Origin: an uncultured Chlorobiaceae bacterium
GTDB lineage: Bacteria > Bacteroidota > Chlorobiia > Chlorobiales > Chlorobiaceae
Assembly: GCA_903824295.1 (NCBI GenBank)
Contig: CAIJWE010000068.1
Coordinates: 1-64,000 of the forward strand
Length of the DNA stretch: 64,000 nucleotides
Direction of reading: 5' to 3'
The translations under genes and the position numbers were made by a program. Below, in pieces: positions 1-7,852 of the stretch; the first letter of the stretch is position 1; each line of letters starts with the position of its first letter. A model generated the notes under the pieces. That model was not told the origin of the DNA. It saw nothing but the letters and a program-made list of their open reading frames with translations, and did not search any database.

Positions 1-557
1 TCCTTGATATCCGCGATCCCTATCTGTTTGAATTTATCGGGCTGAAATCCAAAGAGGTCATGGGAGAATCGCAGCTCGAGGATCTGCTTATCGACAAGCT
101 TGAAGATTTTCTCCTTGAACTGGGGCACGGCTTCTGCTTTGAAGCGCGTCAGAAACGCATCTTGATCGGCGATGAATACTACTTTGTCGATCTGGTTTTT
201 TATCATCGTATTCTGAAATGCCATGTGTTGGTTGAGCTGAAACTTGCCGAGTTCAGCCATGAAAACATTGGTCAGCTCAATACCTATGTGAGCTGGTACA
301 GAAAGTGCATGATGCGTGAGGATGACAATCCACCCATAGGAATTCTTTTGTGTACTCATAAGAATCACTCCTTGGTTGAGTTTGCTTTGGCAGGAATTGA
401 TAATCAGCTTTTTGTCTCCAAGTATCTGCTGGAATTACCAAAGAAAGAGGAGATGCAGCGTTTTATTGAGGAGCAACTGGCAGCGGGAGATGGTGGTCAT
501 GCAGATAGCCAGCAAACGAGGGGAATGGAATCCTCAGATGACGAGGGAGGTAACTGA
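1..557 (+). CDS. DUF1016 (YhcG-type) PD-(D/E)XK nuclease, C-terminal part, cut by window start
   Basis: The reading frame is open from base 3, upstream of the first ATG at 60, so the gene enters from outside the window and only the C-terminal half is seen. The visible part matches the DUF1016 C-terminal nuclease domain. It has an FVDLVFYH strand carrying the Asp, followed by VLVELKL (ExK), the PD-(D/E)XK core. The family is often found with restriction-modification genes and is presumed to bind or cut DNA. The stop (TGA) overlaps the next ATG by one base, so the helicase is translationally coupled to it. The C-terminal tail is acidic and low in complexity. Confidence 0.85.
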   Translation, partial: LDIRDPYLFEFIGLKSKEVMGESQLEDLLIDKLEDFLLELGHGFCFEARQKRILIGDEYYFVDLVFYHRILKCHVLVELKLAEFSHENIGQLNTYVSWYRKCMMREDDNPPIGILLCTHKNHSLVEFALAGIDNQLFVSKYLLELPKKEEMQRFIEEQLAAGDGGHADSQQTRGMESSDDEGGN

Positions 558-3500
558 TGGCCCGAGGACGACCAAAAAAGAGTGGTACCACAGATATGTT
601 TGCCGCACCGGCAGCTTCGGGAGGAAAGAGCGGCAATAAACCGCAGGTGCCTTTTGCTTTCAAGCTGGTGCTTAACCAGTGGATGCTATCGCTGTTCAAG
701 GTGAAGCGATTTGAGGATCTGGCCGAACATTTGCGTAACGAGGCACAGGAGGGGTTGGATGAGCATAATGCCCACCACTTTCACCACGCACTTACAGCGC
801 AGCTCTTTAATATGACCGAGCTTACTACTGAGCTACTTCTGGAATATGATGAGAACATTGTCCGGCACACTGAGCGGCTAAATGAACGGCGTATCACACG
901 CGGGGAGGAGTCGATTGTCTGGAAGTATTTTCAGTATCTCACCCTGCTTTTTACCGAGATCTATCTTGATCGGTATTTCAGTGATCCGGTTGCGCTCCTC
1001 AGGGAGTTGAACATACAGGTTGCGGCTTACAATGTGGAGAAATCCGAAGCCGACCAGATTACTCCTTTTGATGAGGAAGCTGAAGCCTGGCCTCAAATCA
1101 ACAAGCTTGCATACTGGAGTGCCACCGGCAGCGGCAAGACGCTGCTCATGCATGTCAATATTCTGCAATACCAGTTCTACCTTAAAAAATATGGTCACCG
1201 CCGGGAACTCAATCGTATTCTGCTGCTTACTCCGAATGAGGGGCTGTCACAGCAGCACCTCCGGGAATTTGATGCGGCAGGCATTCAGGCCGAGCTGTTC
1301 AGCAAGGATGGTCGAGGTTTGTTTTCGAGCCATGCGGTCGAGATTCTTGAGGTGACCAAGCTTCGTGAAGAGGCCAAAGAGAAGACTATCGCCATTGACG
1401 CATTTGAAAATAACAATCTGGTGCTGGTGGATGAGGGTCATCGTGGAACAAGTGGCGGTGAAGAGGGTGCCTGGATGAAGGCACGCAATGCGCTTTGCGA
1501 AAAGGGATTTTCTTTTGAGTATTCGGCTACCTTTGGCCAGGCAGTGAAGGGCAAGCCGAATCTGATGTCGCTGTATGCAAAGTGTACGCTTTTCGATTAC
1601 TCGTATCGCTATTTTTATGGTGATGGTTTTGGCAAGGACTATCAGATTCTCAATCTTGATGAAGGGACGCAGCAGAACCATCTTGAACTCTATATGGTGG
1701 CATGCCTTCTGTCGTTCTATCAGCAGCAGCGGTTGTATCGGGAGCAAGAGGCGACGTTCCGACCGTTCAATATCGAGAAGCCACTCTGGATATTTGTTGG
1801 CGGGAGCGTTACAGCTACACTGGCCGCTCGAGATGCTTCGGATATTGTCGAGATTTTGCAGTTCCTTTCACGCTATGTTTCTGACCGTTCAGGCAGCATC
1901 CAGCGAGTGGAGCGCGTTTTGAACCAGGGTATTGAAACTGCTGCGGGCAAAAACCTCTTTGCAGGTCGTTTCACCTATCTCAATACCTGCGGGCTTACCC
2001 CTGCGCAGGTATTTGATGATACACTTGTGACGCTGTTTAATGCTCCGGGTGGTGGTCATCTCTCTCTGGAAAACCTGAAGGGGGCGACCGGTGAGGTGGC
2101 CTTGCATTTGGGAGCTGAAAATAAACCTTTTGGCGTCATCAATGTCGGTGATGATGCCAAACTGTTGAAACTGTGTGAGGATAACGGGATTGCTACCGGA
2201 GAGCGTGAATTCAAGGGCTCGTTGTTCCATGAGATCAACAAGCCGCACTCACCGATTAACTTGCTGATCGGGTCGAAGAAATTTACTGAAGGCTGGAGCA
2301 GTTGGCGAGTCTCTACCATGGGGCTCATGAATGTTGGTAAAGGAGAAGGGTCACAAATTATCCAGCTCTTTGGCCGGGGAGTGCGTCTTAAAGGTTTTGC
2401 CCAAAGTCTGAAGCGTAGCAACAAGACGCAGTTGCCGGAGGGTATCGAACGACCTCGTCATATCGGGATACTTGAAACGCTTGGTATTTTTGGTATTCAT
2501 GCAGATTATATGGCACAGTTCCGCGATTATCTTGAAGAAGAGGGATTGCCAACCAATGACGACCGAATCGAATTTTTTCTTCCGGTCATTAAAAATCTTG
2601 GGTTGCAGCCGCTCAGGATGATCAGGCTCAAGAAGAGCATTAACGGGGTAAGTACGGATTTCGGTGATGCGTTCCGCAAGCTTGGACCAATTCCGACGGT
2701 TATGAAACCGGACACAGCAGGCAATGCGGGAACCTTGTATTTGCAAAAAAATCAGGTCGTGCTCAATTGGTACCCCAAAATACAATCCCTGCGTTCGAGC
2801 GGTCTGAAGGGTGGCGATGCAGAAGCAGCGCCCAATCAAACACATTTCACCCCAAAGCACGCAGCATTTCTCGATATTGACCGGCTTACCTTTGAACTTG
2901 AACGGTTCAAGGCAGAGCGGGGCTGGTATAACCTCAATCTTACCTGGCAGAATATTCAGGAACTTCTTGCGGATCAGAGCTGGTACCGGTTGCTGATTCC
3001 GGCAGAAGAGATGGCGTTCAATTCTTTTGAAAAGGTTCGTTTATGGGAGGAAATAGCTCTCTCTTTGCTCAAGGAGTATACCAAGCGTTATTACACGTTT
3101 CGCAAGCGAGAGTGGGAGCTGCCGCATCTGGAGTATCGCGATCTGGAGGCTGATGACCCGAATTTTCTCTGCACAAAGGAGTCGCCGGATGAGGGTTACT
3201 ACCGTATCATGATCGACCGGTCGCAGGAAGAGATCGTTTCAAAACTTGAGGAACTTAAACGCTCAATCGAGCAGGGTGTGCTCAAGCCCTGGGAGTTCCG
3301 GGGTATGAAGGCGATTTGGTTTGGGAAACATCTTTACCAGCCCTTGCTCTATCTTGACCAGAAAATCGTTGAAATCAGTCCTGCACCACTCAATAAAGGT
3401 GAGCGACAGTTCGTTGAGGATCTTAAAGCATTCCATGATGGAACCCCTGACTTTTTCAATTCAAGGGAGCTCTATCTGCTCCGAAATCTGAGCAAGGGTC

Positions 3501-3844
3501 GGGGCGTCGGCTTTTTTGAGGCGGGTAATTTCCATCCAGACTTCATTCTCTGGTTGATTGAGGATGGTAAACAGCGCATCATTTTTGTTGACCCCAAAGG
3601 TATCCGTAATCTTGGACCGACTGATCCCAAGATCCAGTTTCATGAAACCATCAAGGAGATCGAGCAACGCCTTGATGACTCGATGGTAAGCCTGCACTCT
3701 TTTATTGTCTCGAACACCTCATCTACGACAATGAGGATTCTTTGGAACATGGAGAAGCCTGAAATGCAAAAGCGCAACATCCTTTTTCAGGAAGAGGATC
3801 GGGAGAGCTATGTGAGTAGTATGCTTGATGCTGCTGAGAGGTGA
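557..3844 (+). CDS. DEAD/DEAH helicase-nuclease, type III restriction Res-like
   Basis: A 1095-residue superfamily 2 helicase with Walker A ATGSGKT at about 189-195, a Walker B variant DEGH at 292-295, motif III SAT near 323, and motif VI (QLFGRGVR) near 605. A C-terminal PD-(D/E)XK-like site is formed by HPDFILWL near 993 and FVDPKG near 1010. This order (helicase, then nuclease) is that of restriction subunits of type III and related systems, which translocate on and cut DNA. A strong GGGAGG lies six bases before the ATG, and the start overlaps the upstream DUF1016 stop. No methyltransferase is in the window; if there is one it lies to the left. Confidence 0.88.
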   Translation: MARGRPKKSGTTDMFAAPAASGGKSGNKPQVPFAFKLVLNQWMLSLFKVKRFEDLAEHLRNEAQEGLDEHNAHHFHHALTAQLFNMTELTTELLLEYDENIVRHTERLNERRITRGEESIVWKYFQYLTLLFTEIYLDRYFSDPVALLRELNIQVAAYNVEKSEADQITPFDEEAEAWPQINKLAYWSATGSGKTLLMHVNILQYQFYLKKYGHRRELNRILLLTPNEGLSQQHLREFDAAGIQAELFSKDGRGLFSSHAVEILEVTKLREEAKEKTIAIDAFENNNLVLVDEGHRGTSGGEEGAWMKARNALCEKGFSFEYSATFGQAVKGKPNLMSLYAKCTLFDYSYRYFYGDGFGKDYQILNLDEGTQQNHLELYMVACLLSFYQQQRLYREQEATFRPFNIEKPLWIFVGGSVTATLAARDASDIVEILQFLSRYVSDRSGSIQRVERVLNQGIETAAGKNLFAGRFTYLNTCGLTPAQVFDDTLVTLFNAPGGGHLSLENLKGATGEVALHLGAENKPFGVINVGDDAKLLKLCEDNGIATGEREFKGSLFHEINKPHSPINLLIGSKKFTEGWSSWRVSTMGLMNVGKGEGSQIIQLFGRGVRLKGFAQSLKRSNKTQLPEGIERPRHIGILETLGIFGIHADYMAQFRDYLEEEGLPTNDDRIEFFLPVIKNLGLQPLRMIRLKKSINGVSTDFGDAFRKLGPIPTVMKPDTAGNAGTLYLQKNQVVLNWYPKIQSLRSSGLKGGDAEAAPNQTHFTPKHAAFLDIDRLTFELERFKAERGWYNLNLTWQNIQELLADQSWYRLLIPAEEMAFNSFEKVRLWEEIALSLLKEYTKRYYTFRKREWELPHLEYRDLEADDPNFLCTKESPDEGYYRIMIDRSQEEIVSKLEELKRSIEQGVLKPWEFRGMKAIWFGKHLYQPLLYLDQKIVEISPAPLNKGERQFVEDLKAFHDGTPDFFNSRELYLLRNLSKGRGVGFFEAGNFHPDFILWLIEDGKQRIIFVDPKGIRNLGPTDPKIQFHETIKEIEQRLDDSMVSLHSFIVSNTSSTTMRILWNMEKPEMQKRNILFQEEDRESYVSSMLDAAER

Positions 3845-3877
3845 TAATTCGAACGTAGTTTTTTTCTTCTGGCGTTG

Positions 3878-3908
3878 GCAATTGTCCCACAGGCTGTGGG
3901 ACAATTGC
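3878..3908. repeat. Perfect 14-bp inverted repeat with 3-base loop
   Basis: Bases 3878-3891 (GCAATTGTCCCACA) are the exact reverse complement of 3895-3908, separated by GGC. It lies 34 bases after the helicase stop and directly before the DUF1016 remnant. No U-run follows on either strand, so it is not a canonical terminator. It could be a dispersed palindromic element or a protein-binding site. Confidence 0.8.
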
Positions 3909-3912
3909 AGGC

Positions 3913-4220
3913 AGCATTCAGGTGCGTACTTGTTGGGAAATTGGTCACCATATCGTGGAGTTTGAGCAAGGGGGGCTGGCACGCGCTGCTTATGGCAAAA
4001 AGCTGATGTCGCGAATGGCGGAATCATTGGCGGGTGAGTTTAAAGGGTTCGATTTCGCTAATTTTCGGCACATGCGCCGGTTTTATCTTGCTTTTCCAAT
4101 TTGCGACACAGTGCGTCACGAATTCATCTGGTCGCATTATCGAGCAATGTTGCCTTGTTGATAACCCCGAAGCAAGAGTTGTATGTCTTGATGGACTTTT
4201 GAAGTATTGTATTGACTGAA
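3913..4220 (+). pseudogene. DUF1016 N-terminal domain remnant, frameshifted
   Basis: From the GTG at 3922 the frame reads VRTCWEIGHHIVEFEQGG and continues to MRRFYLAFP and WSHYRAML. This is the typical DUF1016 N-terminal helical domain (YWEIG..IVE.EQ, MR.FY..FP, W.HY..LL). The frame stops at 4161. The next conserved block, VDNPEAR, appears in the +1 frame at about 4158-4180, so a single-base frameshift near 4150 separates them, and similarity fades soon after. The nuclease half is absent. It is a decayed copy, or the product of a partial duplication of the gene at the window start. Confidence 0.75.
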
Positions 4221-4226
4221 AAAATC

Positions 4227-5030
4227 ATGACCCAGAACACCCTTGCGCTCACTCCGGAAAATGAAGAGCTGAACCGGCAACTCGCGCAGCTTGCTGTGGA
4301 GTTTCTGGATCTGTTTACCCGTCATAAAGGGATGGTGGAGGATGAGTCGGTTATTTTGAACGCGCTCTACCTTGAGAAACTGGGTCGTTTTCAGCTTGAG
4401 TTACTGCAGAAGAAAACGGAAGCTGCCCGGCTTAAAATGAAAATGAATTTGATGCAGGCGGCAATAAATCGCGATGAGCGACCCGATGTGCAGGCGATAG
4501 AGAAGTTGGTAGATAAAAAATTCCAGGACTATTATGCTGAAATTGAAGCTCAGGCTGCCGCTTTGGATCAGGCAAAAGAGGTGCTGTCACATCTGGTTTC
4601 AGAAGAAGATACCCGGAAGCTGAAAGAGTTGTTTCGGGTGTTGTGCAAGAGGCTCCATCCCGATCTGCATCCCGATCAAACGGAAGATGAAAAAGAGTTG
4701 TTCATCAAGGTAAAATCAGCCTATGATTTGCAGAAAATAGCTGAGTTGCAACATATTTTTCTCTATCTGGATGAGTCGAAAAAAGAGGATCGTCTCCTCA
4801 TCTCAGGTGATGAAAAAATGGAGCGAATCAGCCGTCTGGAAGGCAATATCAAGTCGTTGACTGCCAAAATAGCTCAACTCCATCAGACGTTTCCGTTCAA
4901 TATCAAAGAGTTGATTGTTGATGAAAAATATATCGCGCAGAAGCAGGGAGAGTTAAAAAGTGAGATTGAGAATTTTGAGCGGCAAAGAGTCAGGTATGCA
5001 ACGCTTATTGACATCATGACCGATGAGTGA
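4227..5030 (+). CDS. J-domain-like coiled-coil protein
   Basis: A soluble 267-residue protein if it starts at the ATG at 4227; a TTG at 4212 would add five residues. The N-terminal part and the C-terminal third are heptad-like coiled coils. In the centre, LFRVLCKRLHPDLHPD followed by FIKVKSAYDL resembles helices II-III of a J domain with its HPD motif, which in DnaJ proteins stimulates Hsp70 ATPase. No Hsp70 gene or zinc-finger region is nearby. The last eight bases overlap the following HIRAN gene, implying coupled translation. The specific role is unknown; the context next to nuclease genes suggests an accessory or defence function. Confidence 0.7.
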   Translation: MTQNTLALTPENEELNRQLAQLAVEFLDLFTRHKGMVEDESVILNALYLEKLGRFQLELLQKKTEAARLKMKMNLMQAAINRDERPDVQAIEKLVDKKFQDYYAEIEAQAAALDQAKEVLSHLVSEEDTRKLKELFRVLCKRLHPDLHPDQTEDEKELFIKVKSAYDLQKIAELQHIFLYLDESKKEDRLLISGDEKMERISRLEGNIKSLTAKIAQLHQTFPFNIKELIVDEKYIAQKQGELKSEIENFERQRVRYATLIDIMTDE

Positions 5031-5409
5031 GTCTCTCATACCCATAACACCAGGTTTGCTGGCTCTTCTGCATGGAGAGGGTAAAGGTATTCTGCCTTTT
5101 TCGCAGGAAATTCTGGTTCTGGAGATTGTTGTTGCTGGTACAAGCTATTGTGCAGAAATTGAGAGCATTGAGCCCTGTATTGTTCCCGATAAAGTTTTGG
5201 TAATGAAAAGAGAGCCTCACAACAAATTTGACAAGTATGCGATTGCTCTCTATTGCGACGACATTCGTATTGGATTTGTACCGGCAGCCATGAATCATGT
5301 TTGTTCGCGTTTGATGGATGCCGGAAAATTATTTGTATGCAGGGTAGTTTCGAAAAATGGGATTGATACCTGGCTGCAAGTACATGCAAATATCTTTATG
5401 GTTGAGTGA
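5023..5409 (+). CDS. HIRAN domain protein
   Basis: A 128-residue protein. The core contains EPHNKFDKYAIALY and IGFVPAAMN, the hallmark of the HIRAN domain (xREPxNxxDxxAIxV, then xxGYVP). HIRAN domains bind DNA ends or stalled-fork DNA in HLTF/Rad5-type proteins and occur alone in many bacteria. The ATG lies inside the stop region of the J-domain gene (ATGACCGATGAGTGA), so the two are a coupled unit. Stand-alone HIRAN genes are common around helicases and nucleases. Confidence 0.8.
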   Translation: MSESLIPITPGLLALLHGEGKGILPFSQEILVLEIVVAGTSYCAEIESIEPCIVPDKVLVMKREPHNKFDKYAIALYCDDIRIGFVPAAMNHVCSRLMDAGKLFVCRVVSKNGIDTWLQVHANIFMVE

Positions 5410-5410
5410 T

Positions 5411-5430
5411 TGCCAGACGTTTTTCTGGCA
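5411..5430. other. Hairpin after the HIRAN gene
   Basis: TGCCAGA at 5411-5417 pairs with TCTGGCA at 5424-5430 across a six-base loop. No U-run follows, so terminator function between the convergent HIRAN and HAD genes is only a possibility. Confidence 0.35.
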
Positions 5431-5449
5431 CCCTTTCCGATACCCTTGG

Positions 5450-6112
5450 TTACACGATCTCCTCCAGCAATGCTAAAATCTCTTCCGGGCGTTGTACCAA
5501 TGATTTTGCGCCAAACTCAAGAAGCTCGCTTTCAGGGCGGAATCCCCAGAGGACGCCGAGGGGGTACATGCCGGCTCTTGTAGCGGTCAGCATGTCGATG
5601 CCGCTGTCGCCGACGTAGAGGATTGAGGAGGGCTCTTCGTGGAGCATCCGGGCGACAAGCAGGGCTCCCTCGGGATCTGGTTTGTGGGCTATGGCGCTGT
5701 GGTGACCCATGACCACATCGAAATCCCACTCTTTCAGGAGTTCCTCTGCGCAGAGGCGGGTGAAGTGGTCGGCTTTGTTTGAAAGGATTGCTTTTTTGAT
5801 ACCCCGCTCTGAAAGGGAGTCGAGCATGGTACTGATGCCGGGGTAGGGGCGCGAGTTTTGGTTCCAGTTATCGGCATAATGCGTCATCAGATCTTTGAGA
5901 AGAAGATCAATGGTCTCCGGGGTTCCGGCCTCTTCGGGCAGTGCTTTTTTGACCAGTTCCTTCATGCCGTGCCCGACAAGAAAGCGGCACTCATCAACGG
6001 TATGGACGGGGTAGTGGTGGAGGGCAAGGACGCTGTTGAGGGTGTTGACAATATCCTGGAGGGTGTTGAGCAAGGTGCCGTCAAGATCGAAGATAACTGC
6101 TTTGCAGGTCAT
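5450..6112 (-). CDS. HAD-superfamily phosphatase, phosphoglycolate phosphatase-like
   Basis: A 220-residue HAD subfamily IA hydrolase. Motif I is FDLDGTLLNT (nucleophile and acid Asp) at about residues 8-17, motif II is LSNKAD, the Lys comes in AHKPDPEG, and motif IV is VGDSGIDMLTA. The helical cap between motifs I and II fits phosphoglycolate phosphatase (Gph) or pyrophosphatase-type members. Phosphoglycolate is a plausible substrate but cannot be assigned from the sequence. It is convergent with the HIRAN gene and shares a bidirectional hairpin with the upstream chlorosome gene. Confidence 0.85.
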   Translation of the reverse strand: MTCKAVIFDLDGTLLNTLQDIVNTLNSVLALHHYPVHTVDECRFLVGHGMKELVKKALPEEAGTPETIDLLLKDLMTHYADNWNQNSRPYPGISTMLDSLSERGIKKAILSNKADHFTRLCAEELLKEWDFDVVMGHHSAIAHKPDPEGALLVARMLHEEPSSILYVGDSGIDMLTATRAGMYPLGVLWGFRPESELLEFGAKSLVQRPEEILALLEEIV

Positions 6113-6181
6113 GGGGGAGATTCTCTGGTTTTGGGGGAATTCGGAAGCGTCTCAAAGGAAAAATTTATCATGCAATAAAAA

Positions 6182-6212
6182 AAGCACCTCATACCAACGG
6201 TATAAGGTGCTT
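6182..6212 (-). terminator. Intrinsic terminator after the chlorosome gene
   Basis: AAGCACCTCATACC at 6182-6195 pairs with GGTATAAGGTGCTT at 6199-6212, with one internal mismatch. It is flanked by A-runs on one side and T-runs on the other, so it can act on either strand. It follows the csm-type gene by about 20 bases and separates it from the HAD gene. Confidence 0.8.
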
Positions 6213-6233
6213 CTTTTTTGAAAAAACAGATGC

Positions 6234-6560
6234 TTACTTTTTAGGGATAATCACTGCTGTTACGTTCTGTACTACCTGCCCAGCCGTGCAAGTTACGCTC
6301 TGAAAAGCCTGACCGGCGGTGTTGGTTGCGCTCTGCAGCAACTGGCCAGCGGTGTTGGTTGCGTCCTGCAACAACTGACCAGCGGTGTTTACGGTGTTGC
6401 CAGCAAGATCAAAAGCTGACTTTGCGATTGGTTCAACAATTGATACAACAGCTTTGGCTCCGGTGCTTACCAAATCGAGCTCTTGCTGTACAAACTTGCC
6501 TGCGGTATCAACAAGATTGTTGAGTGCAACTGAAAAATCGTTAACTGCGTCGTTTGCCAT
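6234..6560 (-). CDS. Chlorosome envelope protein, CsmB/CsmF family, with 11-residue repeats
   Basis: A 108-residue protein starting MANDAVNDFSVALNNLVDTA and ending VIIPKK, the style of the CsmB/CsmF chlorosome envelope proteins. These coat the lipid monolayer of the bacteriochlorophyll-filled chlorosome. Family members as I know them are about 75 residues. The excess here is explained by four tandem 11-residue units at residues 58-68, 69-79, 80-90 and 91-101, each close to NTAGQLLQxAT. Three extra units equal 33 residues, and 108 minus 33 is 75. The sequence is hydrophobic to amphipathic with no signal peptide. It is monocistronic, with an AT-rich 250-base upstream region. Confidence 0.85.
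   Translation of the reverse strand: MANDAVNDFSVALNNLVDTAGKFVQQELDLVSTGAKAVVSIVEPIAKSAFDLAGNTVNTAGQLLQDATNTAGQLLQSATNTAGQAFQSVTCTAGQVVQNVTAVIIPKK
6258..6389 (-). repeat. Four tandem 33-bp coding repeats
   Basis: The DNA encoding residues 58-101 of the chlorosome protein consists of four direct 33-base units. Units 2 and 3 share the stem ACCAACACCGC, and all encode (N/C)TAGQ plus LLQ, AFQ or VVQ. Third-base differences between units suggest the expansion is not very recent. Confidence 0.85.
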
Positions 6561-6811
6561 GATGGTTATTATTATAAGATTATAAGAAAAGTATATGGGT
6601 CAAAATTGATTCGGTTACTTTTTTTTTATGATAGCAACGCAATCTTCAGATTTTATTGCAATTTAATAAATATAAATGACAGAAGCCAACAAAAAACTGC
6701 TTCTGTAACACGTTAACCCCTTTCACAAGGGTGATTGGCTCAGATGAAATTTCACAGTTACACTCTTGCTGCGTATCTTGCCCTTAAATTTAAAAAAAGA
6801 GGGCAGATGCC

Positions 6812-7624
6812 ATGATAAAAAAAATTTCGCTGTTTGTTGTTTTGCTTGTTGTTTCCCTCTCTGTTACAGCGAGTGCTGCCGTTGGTGCTCTTGTGCTTGA
6901 TGGTTCTACGACCGTTGGTCCTATTGCAAAGACGTTTGCTGCATATTTTACCAAAAAATACGGGGTTCGTGTTACTGTGAGCGAGTCGGGCAGTGGTAAT
7001 GGCGCCAAAAGCCTGATCAACGGTTCATGCACCATTGCAACAATGTCACGAGCCATGAAGGCTGCTGAAATTGCCGCAGCTCGCCAAAAAGGGGTCAATC
7101 CTGTTGCCTCCGTTGTTGCGCTTGACGGTCTTGCCATGGTTGTTCATCCGGCAAATCCGGTACGCTCGTTGACGAAAGCGCAGATCAGCGGCATCTATCG
7201 CGGCACCATCACGAACTGGAGAGAGGTGGGAGGTCCCAATGCGCGTATTGTTGTTCTCCAGCGAGAATCCAACAGTGGGACTGAGGAGTCGTTCAAAGAG
7301 CTGGTGATTGGCAAAGGGGTGCAGATTACTGGAAGTGCAGAGACTCAGTCGAGTAATGGTTCGGTAAAGAGCAGGGTGAACTCAACCCTTCCCGCTATAG
7401 GTTTTCTCGGCCACGGTTTTGTTGATGGCTCGGTAAAAGTTATTGCTGTCAATGGTGTTTTCCCTACGGTGGCGACGGTGAAAAATGGCAGCTATCCGGT
7501 ATCGAGGCCACTCTATTTCTATACGAACGGTCAGCCTGCGGGGTTGGTCAAACAGTTTGTTGATCTGCCGAACAGCGCTGAAGGAAAAAGAATGATTACT
7601 GAGCTTGGCTTTATCAACCGCTGA
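6812..7624 (+). CDS. pstS: Phosphate ABC transporter substrate-binding protein
   Basis: A 270-residue periplasmic protein with an N-terminal signal peptide (KKISLFVVLLVVSLSVTASA, cleavage near residue 22). The phosphate-binding landmarks of the PstS family are visible: DGSTTVGPIAKTFA, SESGSGNGAKSLINGS, the SRAMK loop, ITNWREVGG and QRESNSGTEESF. It captures inorganic phosphate for the PstCAB transporter encoded downstream. A hairpin terminator and a 228-base gap separate it from pstC, so it is probably transcribed separately, as binding proteins often are. An AGAGGG element lies about nine bases before the ATG. Confidence 0.95.
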   Translation: MIKKISLFVVLLVVSLSVTASAAVGALVLDGSTTVGPIAKTFAAYFTKKYGVRVTVSESGSGNGAKSLINGSCTIATMSRAMKAAEIAAARQKGVNPVASVVALDGLAMVVHPANPVRSLTKAQISGIYRGTITNWREVGGPNARIVVLQRESNSGTEESFKELVIGKGVQITGSAETQSSNGSVKSRVNSTLPAIGFLGHGFVDGSVKVIAVNGVFPTVATVKNGSYPVSRPLYFYTNGQPAGLVKQFVDLPNSAEGKRMITELGFINR

Positions 7625-7663
7625 GATCATTTTTTTGGGACAGTAAGAGCACTTTTTTACATG

Positions 7664-7697
7664 AAAGCCGGTTAAGCGATTACTCCGGCTTTTTTGT
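7664..7697 (+). terminator. Intrinsic terminator after pstS
   Basis: AAAGCCGG at 7664-7671 pairs with CCGGCTTT at 7685-7692, followed by more T residues. It lies 40 bases past the pstS stop. Confidence 0.85.
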
Positions 7698-7777
7698 TTT
7701 TGATGCTTTCTGGCAAATGTTTCATACTTGTAACAGAAGGTTGGTTGTATTCTGTGGTGAAAGCCCTTAGATTGGGC

Positions 7778-7795
7778 CTGTCAAATTGAGGTCAC
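7778..7795 (+). promoter_or_regulatory. Candidate Pho box upstream of pstC
   Basis: CTGTCAAATTGAGGTCAC matches 12 of 18 positions of the enterobacterial PHO-box consensus. It keeps the two GTCA cores 11 bases apart, about 58 bases before the pstC ATG. No phoB/phoR genes are in the window, and the consensus may differ in Chlorobi, so this is a suggestion only. Confidence 0.35.
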
Positions 7796-7852
7796 CATTG
7801 GGTTGAAGTTGTGCGCTCACCTGGGTAATTGTAAAAGAAAATATTCAAGACT

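Noticed and set aside
3878-3913. IVPQAVGQL reading of the palindrome as part of the DUF1016 protein
   Set aside because: In DUF1016 proteins a similar IVPQ block comes after, not before, the YWEIG block, so the resemblance is out of order and may be a by-product of the palindrome.
6679-6706. ACAGAAG/CTTCTGT hairpin upstream of pstS as a riboswitch
   Set aside because: Only seven pairs, no conserved aptamer motif and no U-run; it is insufficient to call anything.
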